A DNA stretch of 64,000 nucleotides. It comes from Chiua virens (taxonomy: Eukaryota > Basidiomycota > Agaricomycetes > Boletales > Boletaceae). Made by a program: the position numbers and the translations under genes. The notes beneath the pieces are model-generated. The model saw nothing but the letters and a program-made list of their open reading frames with translations, ran no database searches and had not been told where the DNA came from. Of the stretch, positions 1 through 9,817 are shown piece after piece. Where the stretch lies: positions 62,001 to 126,000 of the forward strand of contig JAHNUO010000021.1 in the NCBI GenBank assembly GCA_019787685.1. Reading direction: 5' to 3'. How positions within the stretch are numbered: position 1 is the stretch's first letter; every line of letters starts with the position of its first letter.

Positions 1-851
1 CGCCGAGTCCAGTTCGCGGACAAGCATCCAATCTCGGGGTTGTTTGATGATCGTAACCACGGCACGTACGACGAGTGGTACTGCGTCGAGGAGCGTCTGT
101 TGCATCCGCATTCTGACGCGAATGACCATCTCGAATGTGGAACGAAGGGACGTGCAAGATACTCACTTGCTTGGCCCAATCAGATCCGCTGTCTCCACCT
201 CCTCTGCGACGATGGCCAGAAAATCAAGCAAGATCTCCGTAGGCGTTCCCCGACTGGACAAAAACTCGACCGTCGACACGATCCAATCTGGCCTCTCCGA
301 CGGCGACCCCGGGGCAATTTTCAACGCCAACGACGTGATCTGAAGGTGCTCGTCAACAATAATGCGCATGCATCAAAAGGGAATCGCATTACCGCAACGA
401 ACAGCTTGCGAAGGATGATTTTGCTCTTTCCAGAGGCGATTGAATGGGATGTGAGTTCGAGAGTCAAATCACGTAGGGATGTCGCGTTGTCAGGCGGGAA
501 TGCATCCCTTGTGCGTGTTAATTCAACCAGCAGGACATGCATGCTCGAGAACGCACCAATCCCTGGCGATTTTGACCTGGACGGTGTGTGCACCAAAGAA
601 CTGGACATTGACGTCCTCGTGGTTCAAAAACGGTATGACCAAGCCCCAGGCCTCGTATCGTTTTTGGACATCGAAGAGCTCTTGTTGAAGACGACGTTGG
701 GTGTCTGATGAGCCGGCGCTCGCAGGGGACTTGCTGTATGAGCTAGGAAGAATGGAATGGGATCAGGCAAGGACAGTTTGAAGATCTGTACCTGTGCGGC
801 TTGGACGATATCGGACTGTGTAAGTGTCGGTAGAAAGCTCGGGTTTGCCAT
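1..851 (-). CDS. Importin-beta family karyopherin, importin 13/Kap111-like, N-terminal part
   Basis: Nuclear transport receptor of the importin-13/transportin-3 group, which carries cargo through nuclear pores under Ran control. The gene starts at ATG 851-849 and runs off the left edge. Five exons join without a frame break: 792-851, 557-729, 393-507, 167-339 and <1-112, with introns of 49-62 nt, giving about 211 residues. Family-like segments are QFFGAHTVQVKIARDW (about residues 45-70), then ASGKSKIILRKLFVA, TSLALKIAP and EILLDFLAIVAEEV. These match the order of the first HEAT repeats and the exportin-1-like domain in this family. The choice between importin 13 and transportin-3/Mtr10 is uncertain, because the diagnostic C-terminus lies outside the window. 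The start is set by the short N-terminal exon (MANPSFLPTLTQSDIV). No damage is seen, so it is probably a functional housekeeping gene. Confidence 0.85.
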
Positions 852-1142
852 TGGCAAGATGTAGTAGGACTTGACAAGGGATGTGTACGATGTTGAGCGT
901 TATAACCATCACTAATTATAATACATGCCCATTCCCACGGCAGCGCTTGCGGAAAACTGAGACCCCCACACTACCGTGGGAGTCAGGAATGACTTCCTAA
1001 TTGATCAAAATTTTGCCGCGACTGCCATGATTATTGCAAACGGCTGTAGTTAACTACCAGTTTTCGCAAGGAACATTCAGACTTTACACCCAGCCTATTC
1101 TGAAAAGTATTAGATGACACCAAAACAAAATCATCACCACGC

Positions 1143-1747
1143 TTACCAACAGAGATCATTTGGAGTGTGGTCAGGTTGCGAGGTGGGGACTACAGTGCCG
1201 CCAGAGGACCCCCGTGTCAGTGAAATTGCAAGGGAGGCTATTGCACCCAATATGCGGTTTAAAACCCCCTGGGATGATGACGCCAAACCCTTTACCTCAC
1301 TCTCAACAGTCGTCAGCCTATCCAACAGCCCACTCTCTGTAGCCTTCAGTCTTTGTGACAGGCGGTCCTCCATACTCAAAATATTTTGGCGTGAATTCTC
1401 CGCGAATTCCTCCAGTAAACTTCTATCCAGCGACCGAGTTCTTACCAGAGCAGACCGAACCACCCCAAGTTGTGATTCAAGGGTGTGAATGTCATCTTCT
1501 TGGTTCATCAGTCCCCTTTCCAAGTTGGAAACACGCTGCTCCATATTTGCCGTCGACTGACTTGGAGCTTGCACTCATACAATTTCAAGTCAATAAGAAT
1601 GGCAACAAGCTTCGCACAAGGCTTACCTGATTCTGTCCTTGCCCCGACTCCAAATGTGTCAGAGGAACCCATGCGTAAAGCTTTCGAAGTGGTGGATGTC
1701 CTGGTTAACTCCATTGTAGCAGTTATAAGGGGTGTGGGGGCCGCCAT
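1143..1747 (-). CDS. Small coiled-coil protein, unknown function
   Basis: A two-exon gene: exon 1 1627-1747, intron 1568-1626 (59 nt, donor GTAAGC, acceptor GCAAG), exon 2 1143-1567. The splice keeps frame and gives 181 residues, ending TPNDLCW. The first 40 residues are Ser/Thr-rich and probably disordered. From about residue 45 to 140 there is a strong heptad-like pattern (MEQRVSNLERGL, IHTLESQLGVVRSAL, SMEDRLSQRLKATESGLLDRLTTVE in shorter pieces), expected to form a coiled coil. The tail is hydrophobic then Gly/Ser-rich (residues about 145-165), so a weak membrane or interface helix is possible. I do not recognise the family. It lies downstream of, and on the same strand as, the karyopherin start, about 290 bp away. 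The clean splice and lack of stops argue for a real gene. Confidence 0.55.
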
Positions 1748-1792
1748 TGCAATGATTTTACAGCAAGTGGATGAGTGAAAACTTTATGAGCC

Positions 1793-2194
1793 ATGCGGAA
1801 TGCCGAAAGGCTCACCGCTGTTCCTGATTTCCAGTTCGGGGATACATCAATGGTAGCACCATCGTACAAGAGGGTCGATTGGTTGACCCATCTGACCAAT
1901 CGTGATGGAACGAACGATGGGCCCATAATTCTAACTCCGCCTGCACGTGACAAAAAGGTAGAGGGTCGGGCAGATTGGTCATTCAAAGGGGTCGCGACTC
2001 GACCCCTTTGCATTCCGGTGCTGCCCTTGTTTGCATCCGTTAGAAGATCACCTGATAATAGATGCCGCCCCAAGATTATATCGGGAATTGGCAGTGCCGT
2101 ACTCGCCGCCGGCTTGCCACAATACTATGACAATGCACTGGCAGTGCTGTCCCAAGCCAATAGGTTGTTTGATCATCGGTATTGTCCGTTATAA
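1793..2194 (+). CDS. Hypothetical ORF, weak
   Basis: An uninterrupted 133-residue frame from ATG 1793 to a stop at 2194. No domain, signal peptide or membrane helix is recognised. A frame of similar length lies opposite it (1723-2073 minus), so neither strand is clearly favoured. It starts 45 bp from the start of the coiled-coil gene, in divergent orientation, so the 1748-1792 gap would have to hold both promoters. It may be chance or a decayed gene. Confidence 0.15.
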   Translation: MRNAERLTAVPDFQFGDTSMVAPSYKRVDWLTHLTNRDGTNDGPIILTPPARDKKVEGRADWSFKGVATRPLCIPVLPLFASVRRSPDNRCRPKIISGIGSAVLAAGLPQYYDNALAVLSQANRLFDHRYCPL

Positions 2195-2825
2195 GGGCCC
2201 GGTTTCAGTTTCACCCTAAGTTACTAATAGCATAAGTACGTTCTGCTCGTTTATCAACATTAAGCTCGCAGGCCACTTTTCAGGTTTAAAGCCTGAGGCC
2301 GCCGTGCCAATTGCGTAGAGGGTGAATCATTACACTCGCTTCAAGGCTGCGTTCTGCTGTTCGTCATGATCGTAGCCTTTTCATGATGTGTTGTACGCGC
2401 AGAACGTTCATCCTAATCGAGCCAAGGAATTTGTTTCATCCTCAATTACTTACTCATCGTTCTTACCGGTCAGAAGGCTTTCATTTCCGTACGATAAGAA
2501 ATGGTTTCAAAGCAGTGGTTATTCTTCTGCCACTTCCACACCATCCGGCGTTCGCTGTAAAAGTTCATCCAACGATCCATTCATGCACACGAGTCATTAC
2601 AACAATGCGGAACATACCCCATCTCCTCCTCGACTAGACAATGTATTCTCATAGCTTTGTGGACAGGAACGTTTTTCTGTGCGAGTAGTTCCCGATTGTC
2701 CAGACCCTGCACAATTCTGATAACCTAGCGTTCAGAACTTGAACTGTATGTAATTTGTCCCCTGCGCTTTCGTTAGCATCAATCATAATCGTTCACTATC
2801 TCCTTAGCAACGATGGTAGCCACGC
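2195..2825. other. Intergenic stretch, no recognisable gene
   Basis: Short overlapping frames exist at 2383-2654 but show no motif or consistent splicing. I see no RNA gene or repeat here. Confidence 0.5.
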
Positions 2826-3353
2826 GTGAGTAGCGTCTCGAACTTTGAACCCTGCGTTTCACAAACATCGTTCATAGTGCTACCCTCCATAACGTCAGAA
2901 TTCAAAGAATCAAACCAAGCCAGTTGGATTGGCACTGCGCGCGTTCCATACTTTCAGCGCTTGGACGCCCAGTCACATATAGTTCTCAGATATTTGCTCT
3001 CGAGCTGCACCTTCACACCTCTCTACGGACGACTGTGTACTACCATTGGTCGGCGTGCCCCGTGCCAAATCGCGTTATGTACCACCGTCCTCGGCACACT
3101 TCTCTGCACGGGCTCCAGGAGCATGGTCGAATTGACAGTTGCTCGATTCGTATGTCGCTCCTCTATTGATAGTGCTGGGTTGAAATTCTGGGATAGCTGG
3201 AAATGCGCAGGGGCGCTCCAGTTGCTTCCGATGTCAGTTTGTATACCCACGTATTACATAAGCAGCATAGAAGGCTTGGAACAAGAAACATATCAGTTTA
3301 CTATGGCAAGACCAGCAACTCAAATTGATGAGAAACCATTACGGAGAAATTGA
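2826..3353 (+). pseudogene. MFS transporter fragment (DHA14/VBA-like), degenerate
   Basis: A remnant of a major facilitator superfamily drug/amino-acid transporter. The frame (175 residues) contains ITSEFKESNQASWIGTA, then FTPLYGRLCTTIGRR, and then a segment ending in TVARF. This is the classic order of TM1 loop, motif A (G-R-x-G-R-R type between TM2 and TM3) and TM4 of 14-TM proton antiporters. A later piece, PTYYISSIEGLEQ, is less certain. The expected sequence between the first two motifs is scrambled (VPYFQRLDAQSHIVLRYLL), and the remaining ten or so transmembrane segments are absent. A normal family member has 500-600 residues. It is therefore a truncated pseudogene rather than a small transporter. 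The N-terminal part upstream of 2826 is broken by stops. Confidence 0.6.
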
Positions 3354-3857
3354 CGTAAATAGAGCGTCATGTTGGAGGGCAACCGAGAAGAGTGTTGTCG
3401 AGGAATCCCTCACTTCTATTTTTGTTCCACGCCCTAGACCTTTCATGGTCCGTTAATTGATCAGTGAAAGCAGTGCATTCGTTGAAGGAGATCGATTCCG
3501 TACATCCTGTGTCAGTCTTTCTGACTCCCAGTGATGTGAAACGGTCAATGTAACGATCAGAAACGAAACGTCAAGGTAAGAATACATCAAATTCTACTGA
3601 GGGGTTTGTAACATTGCGTCGAGTGACTCCAACAAGTATAGGCAGTGCACCAACCGATGCTTGTCAAGCTCAATTTATTTGACACGAACAAGCTGTAGCC
3701 TGCGGAGCAAGAATTCGCCAGCGATAATACGTGTGTGTAACGCCACATGATCCAAGCGTCACTGATCAGTGTTCTCGTCCCTAGACACGCGGCTGCAGGG
3801 TGAGCTTCGTCAGGATGAAGATCAGCCTAGTTGCCAAAGCTGGGCCCCAAGTACATG
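3354..3857. other. Intergenic, no gene seen
   Basis: No reading frame with a recognisable motif. The right end is the 3' flank of the minus-strand gene ending at 3858. Confidence 0.5.
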
Positions 3858-4833
3858 TCATGCTAGCGGAGTCTCGCTCTGAAGGAACAAAAAGCCTACG
3901 AATCAGAACGATAACATGATCAGAACCAGCACATCAACACGAGGACGGGACGTACCTTGCCATTGTGGCGAGTCCGTCAATTGGAAATCCATACTGCAGG
4001 GATCGGACGCGCAAGCCACGGCGATCTCCAGGGTCTGAATAGACCCGGCACTACAGCCGAAGAAAGGCGACTTCATCGTGTGCGTGCCATCAAGGGCGAT
4101 GTTGCCAAGAAATTCTTTGCGTGTAGGTAACGACGTCGGAAGCGCGGACTGGACAAGAATGGCTTTACTCCCCGAGTCCTCCAAACGCCGCAAAGTGAAG
4201 TAGGGCCTGTCCCCAATGTGCTCATATCCGCGTTTGGTATGCTCATGTCCTTGCCCTGAGGAATGCAGAAATCGCAATTCGACGGCACAGTACTCGAGGC
4301 CATAGTCTCGAATGCGGTGCTGTAGGACGATCGTGCGCTGTGGGATATAGTTGGGGATGAGTGAAAAGACCAATCCTTTGGTAGATGAACACACATACCT
4401 CAGAGTCTAGCTGTACGATTGAATTGTTGTGCAGTGCGTGATGTATATGTGCACCATCTGTCGCGCCAATGAAGTCGACTTCAAGGGTGGTGGAAAGCGG
4501 CCACAATGGCGAGGATTCGTTCCGTACCAACTTTTCTAGCCCGTTATAAGGACGAGCGATGGGAGCATCCAGAGTGACGACATGGGATGCTTGAGAATGC
4601 AATTGGATGACAATGAGATTGCGAATGGTGGCCGCGATGGACAAAGCAGCGAGTGCGGACAGCCAAAACGAATAGTCAAGCAAGAAGGTGCGCTTGGGCG
4701 GCGTTAAGGGGGGAGGTTCCTTGATCTCTGGCGAGGCCAGCAATGTCTCCTCGTCTGGCGCAGGGACAGGGTCGTAAGAATGGGCTCTAGACTTCCAAGA
4801 GGCAAAAAAAGGAATTGGCGGCAGAGAAATCAT
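3858..4833 (-). CDS. Predicted type II membrane protein of unknown function, divergent partner of the UstYa-like gene
   Basis: Three exons, 4399-4833, 3956-4337 and 3858-3895, with introns of 61 and 60 nt, join in frame to 284 residues starting MISLPPIPFF. Start ATG 4833-4831 was chosen because the upstream extension of the open frame has no conserved look. Layout: a cytoplasmic Pro-rich tail (about 1-48, including EEPPPLTPPK-like acidic/Pro sequence), one hydrophobic helix (about 52-75), then a lumenal domain of about 200 residues. That domain contains CAVELRFLHSSG, GDRPYFTLRRLEDSG and MKSPFFGCSAGS, and ends PQWQGFLFLQSETPLA. Cysteines in the lumenal part suggest disulfides. I do not know the family. 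The gene is divergent from the UstYa-like gene with 312 bp between starts, so they may share regulation. No frame damage. Confidence 0.65.
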
Positions 4834-5145
4834 TAGATGTTCTCCTACAAGTTGAGAATTGGAATCGGGGGAAGGGGAGCAGTGCGCAGAACGGCAAGCA
4901 TAATATATCGTTGACTTGTTGGAATGGTTGCAACTAAAAATATACATAGCTATGCGGCCTAGCACTTGACTGGAGGCTGTGTTCGCTGACCGATGGAGAA
5001 ACCCAAGGGTGGAAACGTTGATCACCGCCCCTCACATATCTATTTAGCACATGGGTGAGACGGCACGCTCAAGTCCCGATCAAGATAAAGCTACTCACCG
5101 GGAGGACCGACAAGTTGCCACATTACTAACATACACTCCCTCCAC
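4834..5145. promoter_or_regulatory. Shared divergent promoter region
   Basis: 312 bp between the inferred starts of the membrane-protein gene (minus) and the UstYa-like gene (plus). No specific operator was identified. The bidirectional role is inferred from gene orientation only. Confidence 0.35.
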
Positions 5146-5815
5146 ATGCAAATACGGAGAAAATCCATGTTCCTCACCTGGGAGCTAGCTCTCTGGTCAA
5201 CCATCGCGGTCCTACTTGCAGTATGGAGTGCAAGTATCGTGAGAAATCGTGCGACCGCCATGGACGTCAAGGGAGGCAGCAAGTCTGACACGCGGTACAG
5301 TAAGTCTACACGCACAGTCAATTCAAGGTATAAACTCACCATGGAAGTCACGCATAGCCTGGGTAGGAGACGACTACCCTGCATACTACCCGATGGAGGT
5401 TCAGAATGTCATCATGTTTCCAGAAGACATGGTGCACTACCCCATCGACGGAGATGATGCACTGGAACAGTGGGAAACGCAGTTCCCGACACATGGAGAT
5501 GGTTGGGTGTGTCTTGGCCCCGAACGCAGTAATTTTGCCTTGACGATGTACCACAAACTACATTGTCTTGGCCGACTTCGACTCGCACTCGAGCAAGGCG
5601 CCAATCGGACGTACGAGGTGCACGCGGAACATGTGCAGCACTGCTTGAATTACTTGCGCATGATGACACTTTGCCGGGCGGACGTGACGCTAGAGCCCGT
5701 GTTGGATTCCCATTTGACCGTCGACCTAACGCAGCCGCATCTGTGTAGGGACTGGACTCAGGTGTACAAAGAGGCGGAGAGGAATGTAGAGCAGTGTAGG
5801 AAGCAAGGAACATAG
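5146..5815 (+). CDS. UstYa-like (DUF3328) oxidase-type protein
   Basis: UstYa-family proteins act in fungal ribosomally made peptide and other secondary-metabolite pathways, where several catalyse oxidative cyclisation. Exons 5146-5299 and 5367-5815 (67-nt intron, donor GTAAGT) give 200 residues. A single N-terminal membrane helix spans about residues 10-31. The two family HxxHC motifs are both present: HKLHC (114-118) within MYHKLHCLGRLR, and HVQHC (140-144) within HVQHCLNYLRMMTLC, followed by RADVTLEP. Length is typical (about 200-270). A second in-frame ATG at 5167 would remove only the basic leader. No precursor peptide with repeated cores, kexin or methyltransferase lies nearby, so a RiPP cluster is not evident. 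The divergent neighbour is the only candidate partner. Confidence 0.82.
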
Positions 5816-6194
5816 GGTATACAGATGAGAATGATTGATACTTGGTGAGTGCCGCGCCTTGCCGGCAGAAACCTTGTTTCCATATTAGTGTGCTCATGGC
5901 GAGATGTGAAGGTTTCATAGGAAATTCCATATTGCAGGTAGGGAATAATATAAGTTATAGCAAAGGGGACACACAGTATCACTGTCGAGCGAATCAGTAG
6001 GGCATAAACAAAATTAAATATGCGACAACTGCTGACAAGGTGACGAGGTCAGATGAGCGGCAAACACATGGTCAAGAATCGTGCCAAGTGTACATAAGAT
6101 ACATTACAAAATGTGAAGATTTGGTCGTTACATCTGGGTGACTTGAGTTTCCATATGGTGACAATGTCCGTCATTCAAGAGCTTGTGAAGTTGT
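5816..6194. other. Intergenic, no gene seen
   Basis: 3' flank of the UstYa-like gene. No motif-bearing frame. Confidence 0.5.
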
Positions 6195-6928
6195 GTGATT
6201 GTTAATTCAGTAATTAATAGATGTGCAGCGTCGAACAATGAGCGACTCATTGCAGTTGATCCCTCACAATTGTTACTGGAACAACGAAGAGTGTATGACA
6301 TCGTACATTGGCATTTACGCGAAAACTTGGCGGGTAGAAAACCACCTCAACTGTTGATGGTCATTCAGGGAGAATGAGGCGTCGGGAAATCTAAAACGAT
6401 TCAAACTATCACAGAAAGTTTCGCATCCTACGAAATGAAACACAGACTAGTGAACTTCGGGTGCTTATACCGGAATTGTTGCATCGATAATCGATGGCAA
6501 AACACTCCACGTGCTTGGTGGAATCGCAGTGAATGGGCACGATCCAGGGGTGCGCGTCGTCCAACCGTTTGGCGGAGTCAACGTAATACTCGTCGGCGAC
6601 TTTCATCAGTTTCCCCCTGTTGCTGCCAAAAAAAGCGCACCATTATATCATCCTTCAAGTTGCAACCCGTCATTGGACTCTGCAGAAGAAATGATGGGAC
6701 GCAGCATATACATCGGGACACCTCCGACGGGCAAACTGACGCCATTCAACGCATACGTCGCTCTTTCGCGTAGCCGAGGCAGAGACTCTACAGTTGTTGC
6801 GTGAGTTTGATGAAAAGCTATTCACCACACACCCCAATGAACACCTACGAGTGGAAGACGAGCGACTCAACGGATTAGATAAATTAACTACAGACTGGTG
6901 GACAAAGATGTCGCAATCCCATAATTAA
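6195..6928 (+). pseudogene. PIF1-like helicase relic
   Basis: Remnant of a PIF1-type DNA helicase of the kind abundant in mushroom genomes, often Helitron-derived. In order: PSQLLLEQRRVYDIVHWHL (about 6250-6310), QLLMVIQGE, an in-frame TGA, then GVGKSKTIQTI (Walker A; the TGA stands where a Gly is expected). After frame changes come SIIDGKTLHVLGGIAVNG, GGVNVILVGDFHQFPPVA (motif III region), and near the end FNAYVALSRSRGRD (motif VI), then HPNEHLRVEDERLNGLD. The Walker B/DE region and several hundred residues between motifs Ia and V are missing. At about 730 bp it is far shorter than a functional copy, so it is dead. Confidence 0.75.
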
Positions 6929-7329
6929 ACTTAGTCGATTAGCGATAACACGACCTCGGGAACGGTCGGAGGCGACCCGTCGGGAAAACACGGGTGAAAT
7001 CTCGAGGACTCACAGCCACTAATTAGGGGGGGAATGACCTTGTAAACAAGGTAACCAATGATATCATGATGCATTCAGAGTTTTGATGATCAAGGGAAGT
7101 TCCAAAACGGTCGTGGCATCAGGCTCAAGTCACTTCCCAGACGTTGACTGCCTCCGATGATTCTGAACAAAATTATCTTTTACGACCGGAAAGTCCCATT
7201 ATACGGGCGCTCAATCCCCCTTGCGCTAACATTGACAAGGTAAAGCAACGGTTTAACTCGTTGAGCGCGCCCTAACTTCCGAGATTCTGATAGATAAATA
7301 AGTAGTGATTCGTGGCCTCTCCACTTGCC
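6929..7329. other. Intergenic and promoter region of the serine hydrolase gene
   Basis: About 400 bp without a supported gene. The frames on the minus strand here are shadows of the downstream gene. Confidence 0.45.
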
Positions 7330-9299
7330 ATGAGCAAGGATACTCCGAGTCCTTCGAGCAAACGCGTCAACGTCCAGCCGGCCACTCCCCGTTGGGTACA
7401 ATGGAGCCTCCTCTTGAACGCAGTCGCTTTGGCAGCACTCTTTCAGGCCTTGGTTCTTCCCCTGATACCATTTTGACTTGCATATCTTCCATCGCTTTCG
7501 CGTCAATCCGATAACCAGCCCGAAGTCCACGAGTGTCGTGCACCGCTACCGTCATTTCTGGCGACAAAACCTCCTTTTGGAACCAACATACACCTTCAAA
7601 ATGCATTCCGCCAGCTAGATTCTGCTCTGCAGCATTCGTTCGACCAGGGTGGAATCGAAAGCCTCAGTGTGGCCGTAGTTGGGTCCGAGGGCCCGCTTTA
7701 CGAGGTTTTTTTGGGAAAACGTCAAGCCAACGAATCGGAAGATACCACGGTGGATCAGCATTCCATCTATAGGCTCGCATCCATCTCGAAACTATTCACT
7801 GCGCTCGAGACCCTTATTCTTCGTGACCGTGGCGTGCTCAGACTGTAGGTGACATGTTGCGTTTCTTGAAGACCACCTTTAACAGCTTTCTCTTAGGGAC
7901 GACCCTGTTTCGTCTGTGTGTCCTGAGTTGCAGTACAACAAATACTACGCTCCAATCACATTCCGCAGTCTAATGAGCCACATGTCGGGTCTGGGGAGAG
8001 ACCTGCCACCAGGGAACGCGTTGGGACACTGGCCAAACTCGCTGTTCGGAGCGGGACCTCCAGAGTACAACGGTCGTGAATTTCCTTCTCGTCAAGACGT
8101 CTTCGATGGCATTGCGCAGAGTCGTCCTGCAGCAGCTCCGTATACTTATCCAGTGTACTCAAACACTGGCTATTCATTGTTGGGGATAGCCAACGTGGCC
8201 GCCAATATAGCCGCGAACGGTCCCTCGTCCCCGCAGACTCATGCTGAGTTGATGCAACAAGATATCTTTGGACCGCTTGGATTCAACGGAACCATATTCT
8301 TGGTTACGGAGGAAACCAAATCTCATGTTGTCGTATCTTCTGCCAACCCTTGGGAGATCGTGCGTGTTTCGATGCGTGTTTCATCCTGCGATGCTGACTT
8401 GTCTTTAGGACCAAGATTTCAAGGATGCATCAAACCCGTCCGGGGGGCAAATGAGCTCCCTTTCCGACCTCACTAAGCTCATGCAAATACTCATAAACCC
8501 TCGACGACCAGAGAGCGTCCTATCTCCGCACACTGTTCGCGAATGGATGCGTCCCATGCACAGCTGGTTCGACGACTACTCCGAGGTCGGCGCACTGTGG
8601 GAAATCTTCAGTTCGATAGACTCTTATGGTCGGAAACAAAAACTATATCAAAAGGGCGAGTGACACGTTGTACAAGTGATTCTGAATGAACGCAACCTGA
8701 TTGTCTTTCTCACAGTCGGAGAGCTTCCGGGTTACCATACGGCTTTCACGGTCAACCCTGTCAGCTCGTGCGGTATTATCGTGCTTCAGTCTGGACCAGC
8801 AATGGCATCGATTGGACTCACGAAGCTCATCATGAACTACGGGCAACCAGCCTTTGATCGCGTGTTGGAAGACGCTACACGGGATAACGTTGCCGGCACG
8901 TGGCATTCTATGGACGGATCAACATCACTCACTGTCGAGATCGATAGTGGGTCGATGTATGTCAAAGAGTACTCTATCAACGGCACAGATGTAATCCGGG
9001 TGATGCAAGATGACCAGCCTGGAGCGTTGACGCGTCTGCCACTCTGGGAAATGGGCAATAATCAATACCGGTACAGGCGTCTACTCCCATCGTTATAGGA
9101 CCATGACCTGACCCGTCTGTTCCTTATCCACAGACTTGTCACGCCCACTCCAGGAGAAGGGTGTCTCATTCCATGGGTGAACTTGGACATGTATGGGTAT
9201 ATCGATGGTGTTTCGACCAACGTGTTCGTGTTCGAGACGGATGATCAGGGCGAACGAGTTCTGGTATTGCCAGCCATCAATGCACAGTTACGGAAATAG
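7330..9299 (+). CDS. Beta-lactamase-fold serine hydrolase (class C/LACTB-like), one in-frame TGA
   Basis: A penicillin-binding-protein-like serine hydrolase, a family widespread in fungi whose substrates are mostly unknown. Segments 7330-7844, 7897-8359, 8409-8655, 8716-9070 and 9134-9299 join in frame to about 581 codons. Introns are 49-63 nt; the third (8656-8715) appears to use a GC donor. A single N-terminal membrane helix lies at about residues 24-47. Catalytic SxxK is S151-I-S-K154 within RLASISKLF, followed by LRLDDPV. The YxN motif is Y259-S-N261 (PVYSNTGYSLLG). A conserved ELPGYHTAF loop precedes the lipocalin-like C-terminal domain. Codon 49 (7474-7476) is TGA directly after the membrane helix while the frame stays open on both sides. 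This is either a nonsense mutation, a sequencing error or a missed intron with a poor donor. Translation may instead start downstream. Confidence 0.75.
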
Positions 9300-9817
9300 A
9301 CTTTCATGTTTCGATTCCTAATCGAAGAATGTACTCAATAATCCAGCGTCTTTGCAGGATGTCCCATTTCGGTGTCAAATGGGTTGGGCCTTGCATCACA
9401 TCGACGGTGCCCAGTCGTCCATTGTGACCTGAATAGCAAACTTTCACGATCTTTGAGTGCCCCGCACATCCGACGCCGGAAATGAAGTAAAATGGAGTCG
9501 ATCATCGACAAGTTGCCAGTGTTGCGTCTGCGGGAGCATGGTTGATGCATTGAACAAGCATTTCGGGAAAGCTTAGTTGGGGCCAAAGAAGGAAAACAAT
9601 TGGGGCGTTTGCGCGCTAGGTTTCTGACAAAGAAAGCTAGTATCTAGCCTATGCCTAACACTCGGTGCAAGGGCTAAAAGGACTGTCCATAAGCTACCTT
9701 GTCTCCGCACGCGCACAAGTAAATTATGGTGCATTCACGAGGGATGAATAATGAAGAGACTCTGTCCCGTACATATATATAGCTCTGCCGTACTTGCAAC
9801 CACTTCTCTAATACTAA
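9300..9817. other. Convergent intergenic region
   Basis: 3' flanks of the serine hydrolase (+) and the NLR-like gene (-). A short TATATATAGC-type run near 9773 is noted without an assigned role. No gene seen. Confidence 0.45.

Noticed and set aside
1114..1488. Plus-strand frame of 124 codons
   Set aside because: Antisense shadow of the coiled-coil exon, which has a matching intron and a better amino-acid pattern.
5146..5815. A fungal RiPP biosynthetic cluster around the UstYa-like gene
   Set aside because: No repeated-core precursor, protease, methyltransferase or transporter nearby; the closest MFS sequence is a dead fragment.
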